Of a stretch of DNA of 64,000 nucleotides, positions 16,717 through 26,032 are shown piece by piece. The translations under genes and the position numbers were made by a program. The stretch lies in NCBI GenBank assembly GCA_958370785.1, contig CATXKN010000001.1, positions 124,001 to 188,000 on the forward strand. Direction: 5' to 3'. Position 1 is the stretch's first letter. Each line of letters starts with the position of its first letter. The DNA is from an uncultured Collinsella sp. GTDB lineage: Bacteria > Actinomycetota > Coriobacteriia > Coriobacteriales > Coriobacteriaceae. A model generated the notes under the pieces. That model made no database searches. It was not told the DNA's origin and saw only the letters and a program-made list of their open reading frames with translations.

Positions 16717-18436
16717 TCGTGCGGTACTGACCGATTGCGCGGTACTTTTCGTAGCGGAGGTTTGTGAGGGTCGCGTCGTCGAGCCGCCCAAGCGTATCGA
16801 AGGCATCAAATGCCGAGGACATGACGGCACCGGCGATCTCCTCATGCGACAGGCCCCTATCGTCGACAATGTCGTCGATGATGCCGAGCGCCAACAGATC
16901 GGGGGCCGTGAGCTTCAGCGCCTCGGCGGCCTCATTCGCGCGCTCGGTATCCTTCCACAGGATCGACGCACAGGCCTCGGGGCTCACGACCGAATAGGCC
17001 GAGCTCGAGAGCATCAGGATGCGGTCGGCCACGGACAGTGCCAGCGCGCCACCAGAGCCGCCCTCGCCTGTCACCACCGAGACAATCGGCGTCTTAAGGC
17101 CGCTCATCTCCATGAGATTCTGGGCGATGGCCTCGCCCTGACCGCGTTCCTCGGCACCGATGCCGCAAAACGCGCCCGAAGTATCGACCAGGCACAGAAC
17201 CGGTCGACCAAACTTTTCGGCCTGGCGCATAAGGCGACGCGCTTTGCGGTAGCCCTCGGGATGCGCCATGCCAAAGTTGCGGCGCATACGCTCTTTGGTC
17301 GTGGTGCCGCGCTCGATGGCGATGACCGTTACGGGACGTCCGTCTTTCCAGCCAATGCCAGCCACCACAGCAGCGTCGTCGCCAAAGTAACGGTCGCCAT
17401 GCAGCTCCACAAACCCGTCCAAGCCCAGCGAGATTATCTCACCCGCCGTGGCACGATCTGCCGAGCGGGTCTGTTTGACAATCTCGAGCGCGGTTTTTGG
17501 TGCCGCCGAGCGCTTAAACAAGTGTCCCAGCTTTTTGCCGCGGCGACCCGCATGCACAATCTCATGCGGTGCCCCCAGGCTGGGCGCATGCCCTTCGTGC
17601 AGCGCCAACAGCTCGCCTACCGTGAGCGCAATCTCGCCGCGCGGAACAACGGCATCGCAAAAGCCGTGCTCCAGCAAAAACTCGGAGCGCTGGAATCCCT
17701 TGGGCAGGCGCTTGTGCATGTTCTGCTCGATCACGCGCGGGCCGGCAAATGCCGTCAGCGCATCCGGCTCTGCCAGGATAATGTCGCCCTCCATGGCAAA
17801 ACTCGCGGTTACGCCTCCGGTCGTGGGGTCGGTGAGCACCGTAATATACAGGCCGCCCGCCTCGCTGTGGCGCCTAACCGCCGCAGAAATCTTGGCCATC
17901 TGCATAAGCGAGGTCACGCCCTCTTGCATGCGCGCACCGCCCGAAACGGTAAAGCCGACAACTGGCAATCCCAGCTCGGTCGCACGCTCAAATGCGCGAC
18001 AGATCTTCTCGCCCACCACGGAGCCCATCGAGCCCATCATAAAGTTGGCGTCCATAAAGAAGAGCGCCGTATCGCAACCGCAGATTTTGCCCTTGCCGCA
18101 CACAACGGCATCGCGCTCGCCCGAACGCTCGCTCACGCTCTTGAGCTTGTCGGCATAGCCGGGAAACGAGAGGAAGTCCTCCGACGCCAGATTGGCATCC
18201 CATTCCTCAAACGTGCCCTCGTCGACCGTCATGCGCATGCGCGCGCGACCGCTCACGCGAAAGTGTTTGCCGCAACGAGGGCAGACCTCGAGGTTGTCGT
18301 GTAGGCGTGCCTCATCGATCACACGGCGGCACTCCGGGCACTTGATAAACACGTGGCGCGCGGGAAACTCGGCGCACGACTCGGTTATCGGCCCCTCAAG
18401 GACATTGACCGTCTTCGCTTTTCTATTCATCAGCAT
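16712..18436 (-). CDS. accDA: Acetyl-CoA carboxylase carboxyltransferase, fused beta and alpha subunits
   Basis: This 574-residue protein fuses AccD and AccA, which together transfer carboxyl from biotin to acetyl-CoA to make malonyl-CoA. The AccD half carries the zinc ribbon CPECRR...CPRCGK (about residues 33-56) and the GGARMQEG crotonase-type oxyanion region. From about residue 320 the AccA half follows, with GDRYFGDDAAVVAGIG and SGAFCGIGAEERGQGEAIA. Such fusions occur in several Gram-positive groups. The start overlaps the accC end by 14 nt (ATG at 18436, or 18430). It is the last gene of the fatty acid operon. Confidence 0.95.
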   Translation of the reverse strand: MLMNRKAKTVNVLEGPITESCAEFPARHVFIKCPECRRVIDEARLHDNLEVCPRCGKHFRVSGRARMRMTVDEGTFEEWDANLASEDFLSFPGYADKLKSVSERSGERDAVVCGKGKICGCDTALFFMDANFMMGSMGSVVGEKICRAFERATELGLPVVGFTVSGGARMQEGVTSLMQMAKISAAVRRHSEAGGLYITVLTDPTTGGVTASFAMEGDIILAEPDALTAFAGPRVIEQNMHKRLPKGFQRSEFLLEHGFCDAVVPRGEIALTVGELLALHEGHAPSLGAPHEIVHAGRRGKKLGHLFKRSAAPKTALEIVKQTRSADRATAGEIISLGLDGFVELHGDRYFGDDAAVVAGIGWKDGRPVTVIAIERGTTTKERMRRNFGMAHPEGYRKARRLMRQAEKFGRPVLCLVDTSGAFCGIGAEERGQGEAIAQNLMEMSGLKTPIVSVVTGEGGSGGALALSVADRILMLSSSAYSVVSPEACASILWKDTERANEAAEALKLTAPDLLALGIIDDIVDDRGLSHEEIAGAVMSSAFDAFDTLGRLDDATLTNLRYEKYRAIGQYRTM

Positions 18437-19766
18437 AGAGATGCCCCATCAGATCGGTGTGATACATGCCCGACAAGAACTCGTCGTTTGCCAGCACGTC
18501 GAGCTGAAGCTCGCTGTTTTCGCTCACGCCCTCAATCACGAGCTCGCCCAGGGCCGAGCGCATCTTGCGAATGGCGCCGTCGCGCGTGGGCGCACACACG
18601 ATGAGCTTGCCGAGCATGGAGTCGTAGTACGGCGGAACTGTCGCACCGGTGAACATGGCCGAATCCCAGCGCACGCGCGGACCACCCGGTACGCGCAACG
18701 CGGTGACCGTTCCGCATGACGGCAGAAAGTCCGGCGTTTCGGCATTGATGCGGCACTCCATGGCGTGGTTGCGGACCGGCATGTCCTCCTGCTCAAAGGG
18801 CAGAGGCTGGCCGGCTGCCACGCGCAGCTGCCACTTGACCAAGTCGGCATCGGTCACAAACTCCGTAACCGGATGCTCCACCTGCAAGCGCGTGTTCATT
18901 TCCATAAAGTAGAAATTGCCGTCGTCCGAATACAGGAACTCGATGGTACCGGCTCCTTCGTAGCCGACGGCACGAGCCAGGTCACGCGCTGCCTTGTGCA
19001 TGCGAGCACGAATGTCGTCATGTCCGTCGAGGCACGGCGCGGGGCTCTCCTCGATCAGCTTTTGGTTGCGACGCTGCACCGAGCACTCGCGCTCGCCGAG
19101 CGAAAACACATGGCTCTGCTTGTCGGCCATAATCTGCACCTCAACGTGGTGCGCCGGCGCGACGAACTTCTCCATGTAGCACTCGCCGTCGCCAAAAACG
19201 GCCTCACCCTCGGCGCGTGCTTCAATAAAGGCCTTTGCCGCGTCTTCCACGCGCTCGACCTTGCGAATACCGCGACCGCCGCCGCCCGCGCGCGCCTTGA
19301 TGAGCACGGGGCAGCCGATGCGCTCGGCCTCGGCCGTTGCCTCCTCGGGGCTTTTGAGCAAATCGCAGCCTGGCACGATGGGCACGCCCGCCGCGGCAGC
19401 CGTTCGACGTGCGGCGTCCTTGTCGCCCATGCTGTCGATCACCTCGGCCGAAGGACCGACAAACGCCAGGCCATACTTGTCGCAGTCGCGCACGAAGCTC
19501 GCCTTCTCGGAAAAGAAACCGTAGCCAGGATGGATTGCCTTTGCCCCCGACTTCACGGCACAGGTGAGCACAGCATCGTCGTTGAGGTAGCTCTCGGCAA
19601 GACGCGGGCCGCCGATGCAATACGCCTCGTCGGCAAGCTGCACGTGCAGCGCGTCCGCATCGGCCGTGGAGTAGACGGCGACGGTCTTGATGCCCATATC
19701 GCGGCACGCGCGGATAACACGGACCGCGACCTCGCCGCGGTTGGCGATGAGCACTTTGTCGAACAT
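18423..19766 (-). CDS. accC: Acetyl-CoA carboxylase, biotin carboxylase subunit
   Basis: This 447-residue ATP-grasp enzyme carboxylates biotin on AccB using bicarbonate and ATP. It begins MFDKVLIANRGEVAVRVIRACRDMG, has the glycine-rich ATP loop KARAGGGGRGIR, and the EMNTRLQVEHPVTE signature of biotin carboxylases. The length is the usual ~450. The start at 19766 follows AAGGAAGG; the frame continues upstream to 19985 with no family similarity. It lies 10 nt after fabZ and overlaps accDA. Confidence 0.97.
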   Translation of the reverse strand: MFDKVLIANRGEVAVRVIRACRDMGIKTVAVYSTADADALHVQLADEAYCIGGPRLAESYLNDDAVLTCAVKSGAKAIHPGYGFFSEKASFVRDCDKYGLAFVGPSAEVIDSMGDKDAARRTAAAAGVPIVPGCDLLKSPEEATAEAERIGCPVLIKARAGGGGRGIRKVERVEDAAKAFIEARAEGEAVFGDGECYMEKFVAPAHHVEVQIMADKQSHVFSLGERECSVQRRNQKLIEESPAPCLDGHDDIRARMHKAARDLARAVGYEGAGTIEFLYSDDGNFYFMEMNTRLQVEHPVTEFVTDADLVKWQLRVAAGQPLPFEQEDMPVRNHAMECRINAETPDFLPSCGTVTALRVPGGPRVRWDSAMFTGATVPPYYDSMLGKLIVCAPTRDGAIRKMRSALGELVIEGVSENSELQLDVLANDEFLSGMYHTDLMGHLYADE

Positions 19767-19776
19767 GAAGCCTTCC

Positions 19777-20199
19777 TTAACTTTCGTGCATGAGTGCAAA
19801 AGACATATCGGCGCGGCAGCAAACCTCACCGTTGACGCTCGCAGTACCCGTCGCAAAGCGGAACGGCCCGCGCGCACGCGTGATGGAGCACACCAGATCA
19901 ACCGTGTCGCCCGGGCGCACCGGACGCTTAAAGCGCACTTTGTCCAGACTGGTGTAGAACGGCGTCGCGCCGCGCGCCTCCTCATCGCCCATCAGCAGCA
20001 CGCAGCAGTTCTGGGCGAGCATCTCGCACTGAATCACGCCGGGGACGACCGGGTTTCCCGGAAAATGCCCCTGCAAAAAGTACTCGTCGCCCGTAATCGT
20101 GATCTTGCCGTGGGCCTCGTCGCCCACTAGCTCGGCTTCGTCGAGCAAAAGCATCGGCTCACGATGCGGCAACAGCTTCTTGAGCTCTTCTTTGTTCAT
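19777..20199 (-). CDS. fabZ: 3-hydroxyacyl-ACP dehydratase
   Basis: This 140-residue hotdog-fold enzyme dehydrates 3-hydroxyacyl-ACP in fatty acid elongation. The active-site helix reads GHFPGNPVVPGVIQCEM with catalytic His45 and Glu59. The opening PHREPMLLLDE is typical. ATG at 20199 is preferred (AGGTGAT upstream); an in-frame GTG at 20208 directly after the accB stop is an alternative. No FabA-type isomerase is present in the operon, so how unsaturated fatty acids are made, if at all, is unclear. Confidence 0.96.
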   Translation of the reverse strand: MNKEELKKLLPHREPMLLLDEAELVGDEAHGKITITGDEYFLQGHFPGNPVVPGVIQCEMLAQNCCVLLMGDEEARGATPFYTSLDKVRFKRPVRPGDTVDLVCSITRARGPFRFATGTASVNGEVCCRADMSFALMHES

Positions 20200-20208
20200 G
20201 GATATCAC

Positions 20209-20652
20209 CTATCCGATCCTCATGAGGCAGCTGCCAAACTCCACGAGGTCGCCGTCGGCCACGCAGATCTCGAGTACCTCGCCATCCGCCTCTGCCGTCA
20301 CCTCGTTGAGAACCTTCATGGCCTCGATGATGCAGAGGGTCTCGCCGGCCTTGACCTTGGAGCCCACGCGCACAAACGGCTCGTCGCCCGGCGCCGGGGC
20401 AGCATAGAACACGCCGACCATGGGAGCGGTCACCTCGGCGCCCTTGGGCTCCGGTGCGGCGGCAGGCATGGCGACAGGAGCCACCGCCGGAGCAGCCATG
20501 GCACCCGGCATAGGCATGGGCACGGCAACCGGCTGTGCGGCGCTCGCGCGCTCGAGTTCGACCGCGGTGCCATCGGGCTCCTCAACGCGCACACGCGTGA
20601 GGCCGCGGTCTTCCATAACATCGGCTATCTCGGCAAGTCTTTTGGAATCCAT
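20209..20652 (-). CDS. accB: Acetyl-CoA carboxylase biotin carboxyl carrier protein
   Basis: This 147-residue protein carries biotin between AccC and AccDA. The C-terminal biotinyl domain has the EAMKV motif with the biotinylated Lys113. A central Ala/Pro/Met-rich linker (about residues 38-72) joins it to the short N-terminal domain. BirA, encoded divergently at 26033, is the expected modifying ligase. It lies 3 nt after fabF. Confidence 0.97.
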   Translation of the reverse strand: MDSKRLAEIADVMEDRGLTRVRVEEPDGTAVELERASAAQPVAVPMPMPGAMAAPAVAPVAMPAAAPEPKGAEVTAPMVGVFYAAPAPGDEPFVRVGSKVKAGETLCIIEAMKVLNEVTAEADGEVLEICVADGDLVEFGSCLMRIG

Positions 20653-20655
20653 GCT

Positions 20656-21903
20656 CTAGCTCCTTGCATATCTACGCAGTGCGATGGCGGCATTGTGTCC
20701 GCCAAAGCCCAGGTTGGTCGAAAGCGCCCAGGTGAGGTCGGCGCGAACCGCGCGATTGGGCGTGTAGTCAAGATCCCAGACGGGATCGGGCGTGTGGTAG
20801 TTAATGGTCGGGGGCACCACGCCCTGCTCGAGCGCCATGGCACAGGCCATGACCTCGATGGCGCCCGTAGCACCGATCATGTGGCCGGTCATCGACTTGG
20901 TCGACGAGACGTGCGCGGCGCGTGCCGCGTCCTCGCCGAGCGCACGCTTAATGCCCGCCGTCTCGGACGAATCGTTGAGTTTAGTCAAGGTTCCGTGAGC
21001 GTTGATGTAGAGGCCCTCGGAAGGCTTAACGTCGCCCTCGGCCACCGCCAGCGATATCGCACGGGCAATGCCGGCAGCCTCGGGATCGGGGCTCGTAATG
21101 TGATAGGCATCATCGGTGTTGCCGTAGCCCACGACCTCGGCATAAATGTGCGCACCGCGCGCCTGCGCATGCTCCATGCTCTCGAGAACCAGCACGCAGG
21201 CGCCCTCGCCCATCACAAAGCCGTCGCGGTCTGCATCAAACGGACGGCAAGCCGTCGACGGGTCAGGATTAGTGGTGAGAGCACGGCAGGATGTAAAGCC
21301 CGCAACGGCATCGGGGATGATGGCGGCCTCGGTGCCGCCGGCGAGAATCGCATCGACATAGCCATGCTTGATGGCGCGGAACGCCTCGCCCACGGCATGG
21401 GCCGAGGTCGCGCAGGCGGTCACCACGGGCAGGGTCGGGCCCTTTGCCTTGTGGCGGATTGCGATATTGCCCGAAGCCATATTGGGGATCATCATCGCGA
21501 TCATATAGGGCGATGCGCGGCGGGGTCCCCGATCGGCGATCGTGTGGACGTTGTCGACAAGTGTCTGCATGCCGCCCACGCCTGAACCCACGTAGACGCC
21601 CAGGCGCTCGCGATCGATGGCGCCCTCGACATCAAAGCCCGCATCGTGCATGGCCTCGTCCGACGCTGCCAGGGCAAACTGAACGCAGGGGTCCAGGTGC
21701 TTGGCATCACGCTTGCCAAAGTACTCGTTGCCGTCAAAACCCTTGACCTCGGCCGCCACCTTAACGGCAAACGCATCGGTATCGAAGTGCGTGATCGTAC
21801 CGATGCCGCACGTGCCGGCGCACATGGCCGCCCAGGTGGCAAGCGCGGTATTGCCGAGTGGCGATACGGCACCGATACCGGTGATTGCAACTCTCTGTTC
21901 CAT
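20656..21903 (-). CDS. fabF: 3-oxoacyl-ACP synthase II
   Basis: This 415-residue condensing enzyme (KAS II) elongates acyl-ACP with malonyl-ACP. It starts VAITGIGAVSPLGN, has the nucleophile in TACATSAHAVGEAF, and later catalytic histidines in NAHGT and SSTKSMTGHMIGATG. The C-terminal NLGFGGHNAA block is typical. ATG at 21903 is preferred because GAGGAG lies 6 nt upstream. It is the only KAS I/II gene in the operon. Confidence 0.96.
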   Translation of the reverse strand: MEQRVAITGIGAVSPLGNTALATWAAMCAGTCGIGTITHFDTDAFAVKVAAEVKGFDGNEYFGKRDAKHLDPCVQFALAASDEAMHDAGFDVEGAIDRERLGVYVGSGVGGMQTLVDNVHTIADRGPRRASPYMIAMMIPNMASGNIAIRHKAKGPTLPVVTACATSAHAVGEAFRAIKHGYVDAILAGGTEAAIIPDAVAGFTSCRALTTNPDPSTACRPFDADRDGFVMGEGACVLVLESMEHAQARGAHIYAEVVGYGNTDDAYHITSPDPEAAGIARAISLAVAEGDVKPSEGLYINAHGTLTKLNDSSETAGIKRALGEDAARAAHVSSTKSMTGHMIGATGAIEVMACAMALEQGVVPPTINYHTPDPVWDLDYTPNRAVRADLTWALSTNLGFGGHNAAIALRRYARS

Positions 21904-21942
21904 CTTGGTCTCCTCATCCAAGCCGTTGTTCGGCCCTGGTTT

Positions 21943-22716
21943 CTACATCGCCATTCCGCCGTCGACGCGCACGACCTCGCCCGTAATGTAGGCAGCCGCA
22001 TCACTCGCCAAAAAGCGCACCACGCCGGCCACTTCCTCGGGGCGCGCCATGCGTTTTAGGGGAATCTGCTCCTCGCACGCCGCACGCACCTTATCCGATA
22101 GCTTTGCCGTCATATCGGTCTCGACAAACCCGGGTGCGACCGCGTTCACTCGTACGCCGCGGGGCGCAAGCTCGCGCGCCACCGCCTTGGTCAGACCGAT
22201 GACGCCCGCCTTGGAGGCGGCATAGTTGGCCTGTCCGGCATTGCCCATCAGGCCCACAACCGAGCTCATGTTGATGACGCAACCGCCGCGCTGGCGCATA
22301 AAGGTCTTGGTGAGCGCGCGCGTCGTATTGAACGTGCCCTTGAGATTGACATCGAGCACGCGGTCGAAGGCATCGTCGCCCATACGCATGAGCAGGCCGT
22401 CTCGCGTGATGCCGGCGTTGTTGACGAGCGCCCAAATGGAGCCAAAGTCGTCGAGGACCGTCTCCACGCATGTGTTGACGGCGGCGGGGTCGGCCACGTC
22501 ACATTGATATGCGCGCGCCGTGGCGCCAGCCGCCTCGCAGGCCTCGCACGTCTCGTGCGCCGCATCGACGCTGCCGGCATAAACGACGGCGATATCGTAG
22601 CCATCCTCCGCTAGGCCCACGGCACAAGCGCGACCGATGCCGCGCGAGCCGCCCGTGACCAGTGCCACGCGGCGCGATCCGTCGCGCTCGAGCGCGCCGT
22701 TGTTCAAGTTGCCCAT
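21943..22716 (-). CDS. fabG: 3-oxoacyl-ACP reductase
   Basis: This 257-residue short-chain dehydrogenase reduces 3-oxoacyl-ACP with NADPH. It has the TGGSRGIG cofactor motif, LVNNAGITRDGLL, the catalytic Ser in NMSSVVGLMGNAGQANYAASKAG with the YxxxK pair, and the C-terminal ITGEVVRVDGGMAM. It contains ~14 extra residues before the first strand. It sits between fabD and fabF in the operon. Confidence 0.96.
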   Translation of the reverse strand: MGNLNNGALERDGSRRVALVTGGSRGIGRACAVGLAEDGYDIAVVYAGSVDAAHETCEACEAAGATARAYQCDVADPAAVNTCVETVLDDFGSIWALVNNAGITRDGLLMRMGDDAFDRVLDVNLKGTFNTTRALTKTFMRQRGGCVINMSSVVGLMGNAGQANYAASKAGVIGLTKAVARELAPRGVRVNAVAPGFVETDMTAKLSDKVRAACEEQIPLKRMARPEEVAGVVRFLASDAAAYITGEVVRVDGGMAM

Positions 22717-22746
22717 GTCGTTCCTTTCGGGTTACAGCCCTGTGGG

Positions 22747-23673
22747 CTATGCGAGCTCGTCGGCAATAGCTGCGACCTGCTCGGCCGTTTCGCACGAATA
22801 CACATGAACGTCGCTCAACGTACGCTTGACCAAGCCGGACAGCGTTTTGCCAGGGCCGACCTCAATAAACGTGTCGATGCCTTGATCCTGCAGAGCATGC
22901 AGCGTGTCGACCCAGCGCACGGCATGACTCACCTGGTTGGCCAGCACCTCCGATGCCGCCTGCGGGTCGGCCGGATAGGGCGCCGCCGTCATGTTTGCCA
23001 TAACAGGAATGAGCAACGGGGACGGCGCGTGACCGGCTTGGATATACCTCGCCAGCCCCTCAGTCGCCTCGGCCATATAGGGACTATGGAATGCACCCGA
23101 CACCGCGACCTTCATGGCGCGGCCGCCAGCCTCTTTTACCAGGACGTCGAGGGTCTGCAACGCATCGGGCGCTCCTGCCACAACCGTCTGCTGGGGGCTG
23201 TTGTAGTTGACCGGCCAACAGTCCTCGCCGGCCTGTTTTGCCAAGCCCTCGACCTGCGCCGCATCGAGTTTGATGACGGCGCGCATGCCGCCGGGGTGAC
23301 GCTCAGCCGCCGTGGCCATCAATGCCGCGCGCTCACACACGAGCTCAAAGCCTGCTCGCGTATCGAACGCCCCCGCAAAGGTGAGCGCGGCGACCTCGCC
23401 CAGCGAGAATCCCGCACAGGCGGCAGGCACCACGCCGCGCTCGCGCAGGGCGACGGCGACAGCCAAGTCGTGCACGAACACGCAAGGCTGCGTGTTCTCG
23501 GTCTGCGAGAGCTCCTCCTTGGAGGCGCTCCGGCACTGCTCACTAGTTCCCGGACGCACCTCGTCGGCGATCGCAAACACCTCGGCAGCCGCCGGTGATG
23601 CCTCGATGAGGTCGACGCCCATCGCGGGATGCTGGGCACCCTGACCGGCAAACAGAAACGCTACGCTACCCAT
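22747..23673 (-). CDS. fabD: Malonyl-CoA:ACP transacylase
   Basis: This 308-residue enzyme moves malonyl from CoA to ACP. It starts VAFLFAGQGAQHPAMG, has the nucleophile in GFSLGEVAAL (Ser90), and the catalytic histidine in VSGAFHSPYM. The start at 23673 overlaps the fabK stop by 13 nt and follows GAAGGG; the frame is open further upstream to 23775, but that part overlaps fabK and is basic and unrelated. Confidence 0.96.
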   Translation of the reverse strand: MGSVAFLFAGQGAQHPAMGVDLIEASPAAAEVFAIADEVRPGTSEQCRSASKEELSQTENTQPCVFVHDLAVAVALRERGVVPAACAGFSLGEVAALTFAGAFDTRAGFELVCERAALMATAAERHPGGMRAVIKLDAAQVEGLAKQAGEDCWPVNYNSPQQTVVAGAPDALQTLDVLVKEAGGRAMKVAVSGAFHSPYMAEATEGLARYIQAGHAPSPLLIPVMANMTAAPYPADPQAASEVLANQVSHAVRWVDTLHALQDQGIDTFIEVGPGKTLSGLVKRTLSDVHVYSCETAEQVAAIADELA

Positions 23674-24605
23674 GCGGACGCACCCTTCAGGACATGCTCG
23701 GCGCCATCGACCAGATCGTCGACGATTTCGCGTGCGCTCTGGCGTTCGTTGACCATGCCGGCAATCTGTCCGCACAAATACGAACCCTCTTCGTAATTAC
23801 CGTCCTTTGCGGCTTTACGAAGCGCGCCCGTGCCCATGGCCCCAAGCTCCTCGGGGCTTGCGCCCGCCGCCTCGTTCTTGGCATACGCGTTGGTGAAGGG
23901 GCTCTTGAGGGCGCGAACCGGATGTCCCGTCGAGCGACCGGTCGCACGCGTCGACGTGTCGCCCGCCTTGAGCACCAGCTCTTTGTACTGTTCGGATACG
24001 GTGCACTCGTTTGCGACCAGAAAGCGTGTTCCCACCTGGACGCCGGCAGCGCCGAGCATAAAGGCGGCCGCCACACCGCGGCCATCGGCGATGCCGCCAG
24101 CCGCAACCACGGGAATATCGACCGCATCGACAACCTGCGGCACCAGCGCCATCGTCGAGGTCTCTCCAATATGGCCGCCTGATTCGGTGCCCTCGGCAAC
24201 CACGGCAGTTGCTCCGCGACGCGCCACGAGACGCGCCAGCGCCACCGAAGCCACGACGGGAATAACCTTCATGCCTGCATCGCTCCAGGCCTTCATGTAC
24301 TTGGTGGGATTGCCGGCGCCGGTCACCACAACGGGCACCTGCTCATCAATCACCACTTGTGCGACCTCGTCGACAAACGGGCTCATGAGCATAACGTTGA
24401 CGCCAAAGGGGTTATCCGTCTTGGCGCGCAGCTCGTGAATCTGATCGCGCAGCCAGTTTGCGTCGGCATTCATGGCCGCGATAATGCCTAAGCCGCCCGC
24501 TTTGGACACGGCAGATGCCAGCGAGGCATCGGCAATCCAGGCCATGCCACCCTGGAACACGGGTTTTTCGATGCCGAGCAGATCGCAGAGAGGAGACTTG
24601 AGCAT
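23661..24605 (-). CDS. fabK: Enoyl-ACP reductase II (FMN-dependent)
   Basis: This 314-residue protein belongs to the FabK/nitronate monooxygenase TIM-barrel family. FabK reduces enoyl-ACP using FMN and NAD(P)H and is unrelated to FabI, so it is expected to be insensitive to triclosan. Conserved blocks are KPVFQGGMAWIADASLASAVSKAGGLG, AEGTESGGHIGE, VVAAGGIADGRGVAAAFMLGAAGVQVGTRF. The position between acpP and fabD matches the classic fabH-acpP-fabK-fabD order and supports FabK over nitronate monooxygenase. ATG at 24605 is chosen; GTG at 24608 overlaps the acpP stop. Confidence 0.93.
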   Translation of the reverse strand: MLKSPLCDLLGIEKPVFQGGMAWIADASLASAVSKAGGLGIIAAMNADANWLRDQIHELRAKTDNPFGVNVMLMSPFVDEVAQVVIDEQVPVVVTGAGNPTKYMKAWSDAGMKVIPVVASVALARLVARRGATAVVAEGTESGGHIGETSTMALVPQVVDAVDIPVVAAGGIADGRGVAAAFMLGAAGVQVGTRFLVANECTVSEQYKELVLKAGDTSTRATGRSTGHPVRALKSPFTNAYAKNEAAGASPEELGAMGTGALRKAAKDGNYEEGSYLCGQIAGMVNERQSAREIVDDLVDGAEHVLKGASAWVA

Positions 24606-24607
24606 CA

Positions 24608-24844
24608 CTACTTCTCCAATGCCGCCTCGACCGTATCGACGAACTCGCCGACCGTCTTGGGGTTCTCCTCGGTATCGAGCTCAATGCCAAACTCGTCCTC
24701 GACGGCAACGAGGATCTCGACGGTACCCAGGCTGTCGAGGCCAATCTCCTCGAGCGTGGACTCGGGCTTCATCTCGACATCGTCAAGGCCGGCGGTCTCG
24801 CGGATAACGTCGCAAACGCGCTCGAAGGTCTTCTGATCTGCCAT
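24608..24844 (-). CDS. acpP: Acyl carrier protein
   Basis: This 78-residue acidic protein carries growing acyl chains on 4'-phosphopantetheine attached to Ser38 in the GLDSLGTVEI motif. The start at 24844 follows AAAGGAGAAC. It is flanked by fabH and fabK, confirming a fatty acid synthesis role. Confidence 0.97.
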   Translation of the reverse strand: MADQKTFERVCDVIRETAGLDDVEMKPESTLEEIGLDSLGTVEILVAVEDEFGIELDTEENPKTVGEFVDTVEAALEK

Positions 24845-24896
24845 GGTAGTTCTCCTTTGTTTGTGCCCCAGGGGCGTTTTCATTTCCTATGTGCAA

Positions 24897-25856
24897 CTAC
24901 TTCCAGCGAAGTAGATAGCCACCTACATCCAAGCCGGCGCCAAATCCGACCAGGGCGATGGTGTCGCCCGCGTGCAGCGCGCCGGTATTTGCCAGTCGAT
25001 CGAGAGCAAGCGGAATGCAGGCGCTCGAGATGTTGCCGGTTTCACGCAACGTTCGCACCACACGGTCGTCCTGCACACCGAGGCGCTTGACCGCCTGGCT
25101 CAAGATTCGTTCGTTAGCCTGATGGAATACAAAGTGGTCGATGTCCTCGACCGCGATGCTCGCGTCGCAGGCGAGCTTGTTGACCGTGTCGCAGATGGCA
25201 TTGACGCCAAACTTGAAGACGCGACGGCCGTTCATGGAAAGCACGCTTTCGCGGTCCTGCGCCGCCTTATACGGCGAGGAGCCCGCCAATCCGGGGACGC
25301 GCAGTGTTTCGACGTCAGGCGACGTCGAAAGCTCAACAGCAAGGGGATTCTCTCCCCCAGCCCCTATGACCGCAGCACCCGCGCCATCGCCAAAGAGCAC
25401 GCACGTGGCACGGTCGGTCCAATCGAGCGCGCGCGTCATCTGCTCGGCGGCTACGACCAGCACGTGCTTGGCGCGACCGCGGGCGATATAGCCCTCGGCG
25501 ACATCGAGCGCAAATACGAAGCCGGCACAAGCCGCCGAAACGTCGAAGGCAGGACATGTGGCACCCAGGCGCTCGGCAACGGCGCACGCTTCGGCAGGAA
25601 CGAGATGATCGCCCGTCGTCGTCGAGCAGACGATAAGATCCAACTGGCTCGCATCGATTCCGGACGTCTGGAGCGCTTGCTCGCTCGCTGCCACGGCAAG
25701 GTCGTCGAGTGACTCGGTGCTGCACACATGGCGGCTCTTGATCCCCGTGCGGGTAAAAATCCACTCATCCGAGGTGTCCAGGAACTCGGACAGCTCGTCG
25801 TTGGAAACGCTGCGCTCGGGAAGAGCCGAGCCCGTTCCCAGTATCGTGAAACCCAT
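24897..25856 (-). CDS. fabH: 3-oxoacyl-ACP synthase III
   Basis: This 319-residue enzyme (KAS III) starts fatty acid synthesis by condensing acyl-CoA with malonyl-ACP. The catalytic Cys110 lies in DVSAACAGF; the His and Asn are in HFVFHQANERI and ETGNISSACIP. Start at 25856 follows AAAGGAGG. It is the first gene of the operon; the region upstream holds two operator-like repeats and the divergent birA. Primer preference (acetyl or branched) cannot be read from the sequence. Confidence 0.96.
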   Translation of the reverse strand: MGFTILGTGSALPERSVSNDELSEFLDTSDEWIFTRTGIKSRHVCSTESLDDLAVAASEQALQTSGIDASQLDLIVCSTTTGDHLVPAEACAVAERLGATCPAFDVSAACAGFVFALDVAEGYIARGRAKHVLVVAAEQMTRALDWTDRATCVLFGDGAGAAVIGAGGENPLAVELSTSPDVETLRVPGLAGSSPYKAAQDRESVLSMNGRRVFKFGVNAICDTVNKLACDASIAVEDIDHFVFHQANERILSQAVKRLGVQDDRVVRTLRETGNISSACIPLALDRLANTGALHAGDTIALVGFGAGLDVGGYLLRWK

Positions 25857-25873
25857 CACTAACCTCCTTTGAG

Positions 25874-25939
25874 TTGTTGACGTGTTTACATCGACCAAGA
25901 GAGGATAGCGCATTTCAGTCATTGTTGACGTGTTAACAT
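25874..25939. promoter_or_regulatory. Pair of TTGTTGACGTGTTWACAT operator-like repeats between fabH and birA
   Basis: TTGTTGACGTGTTTACAT (25874-25891) and TTGTTGACGTGTTAACAT (25922-25939) differ at one base and are 48 nt apart. Each contains an inverted repeat TGTTRAC-GT-GTYAACA. Position suggests a shared fatty-acid or biotin repressor site. The local BirA lacks a DNA-binding domain, so the regulator is not encoded next to it. Confidence 0.6.
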
Positions 25940-26032
25940 TAAATTGTCCAAATGCGACAAAGGCTTCACATTGTGTCTGTCTCTCGACACCATTGCGTTA
26001 TTCACTTATTCATTAAGGAGGTAGCAGCCGTT

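Noticed and set aside
16671..16869. N-terminal extension of the EIIC protein
   Set aside because: The extra residues overlap accDA, are basic and unlike EIIC, and an RBS lies directly before 16671.
25874..25939. BirA-repressed biotin operator
   Set aside because: The local BirA has no DNA-binding domain, and the half-site spacing (2 nt) differs from known biotin operators.
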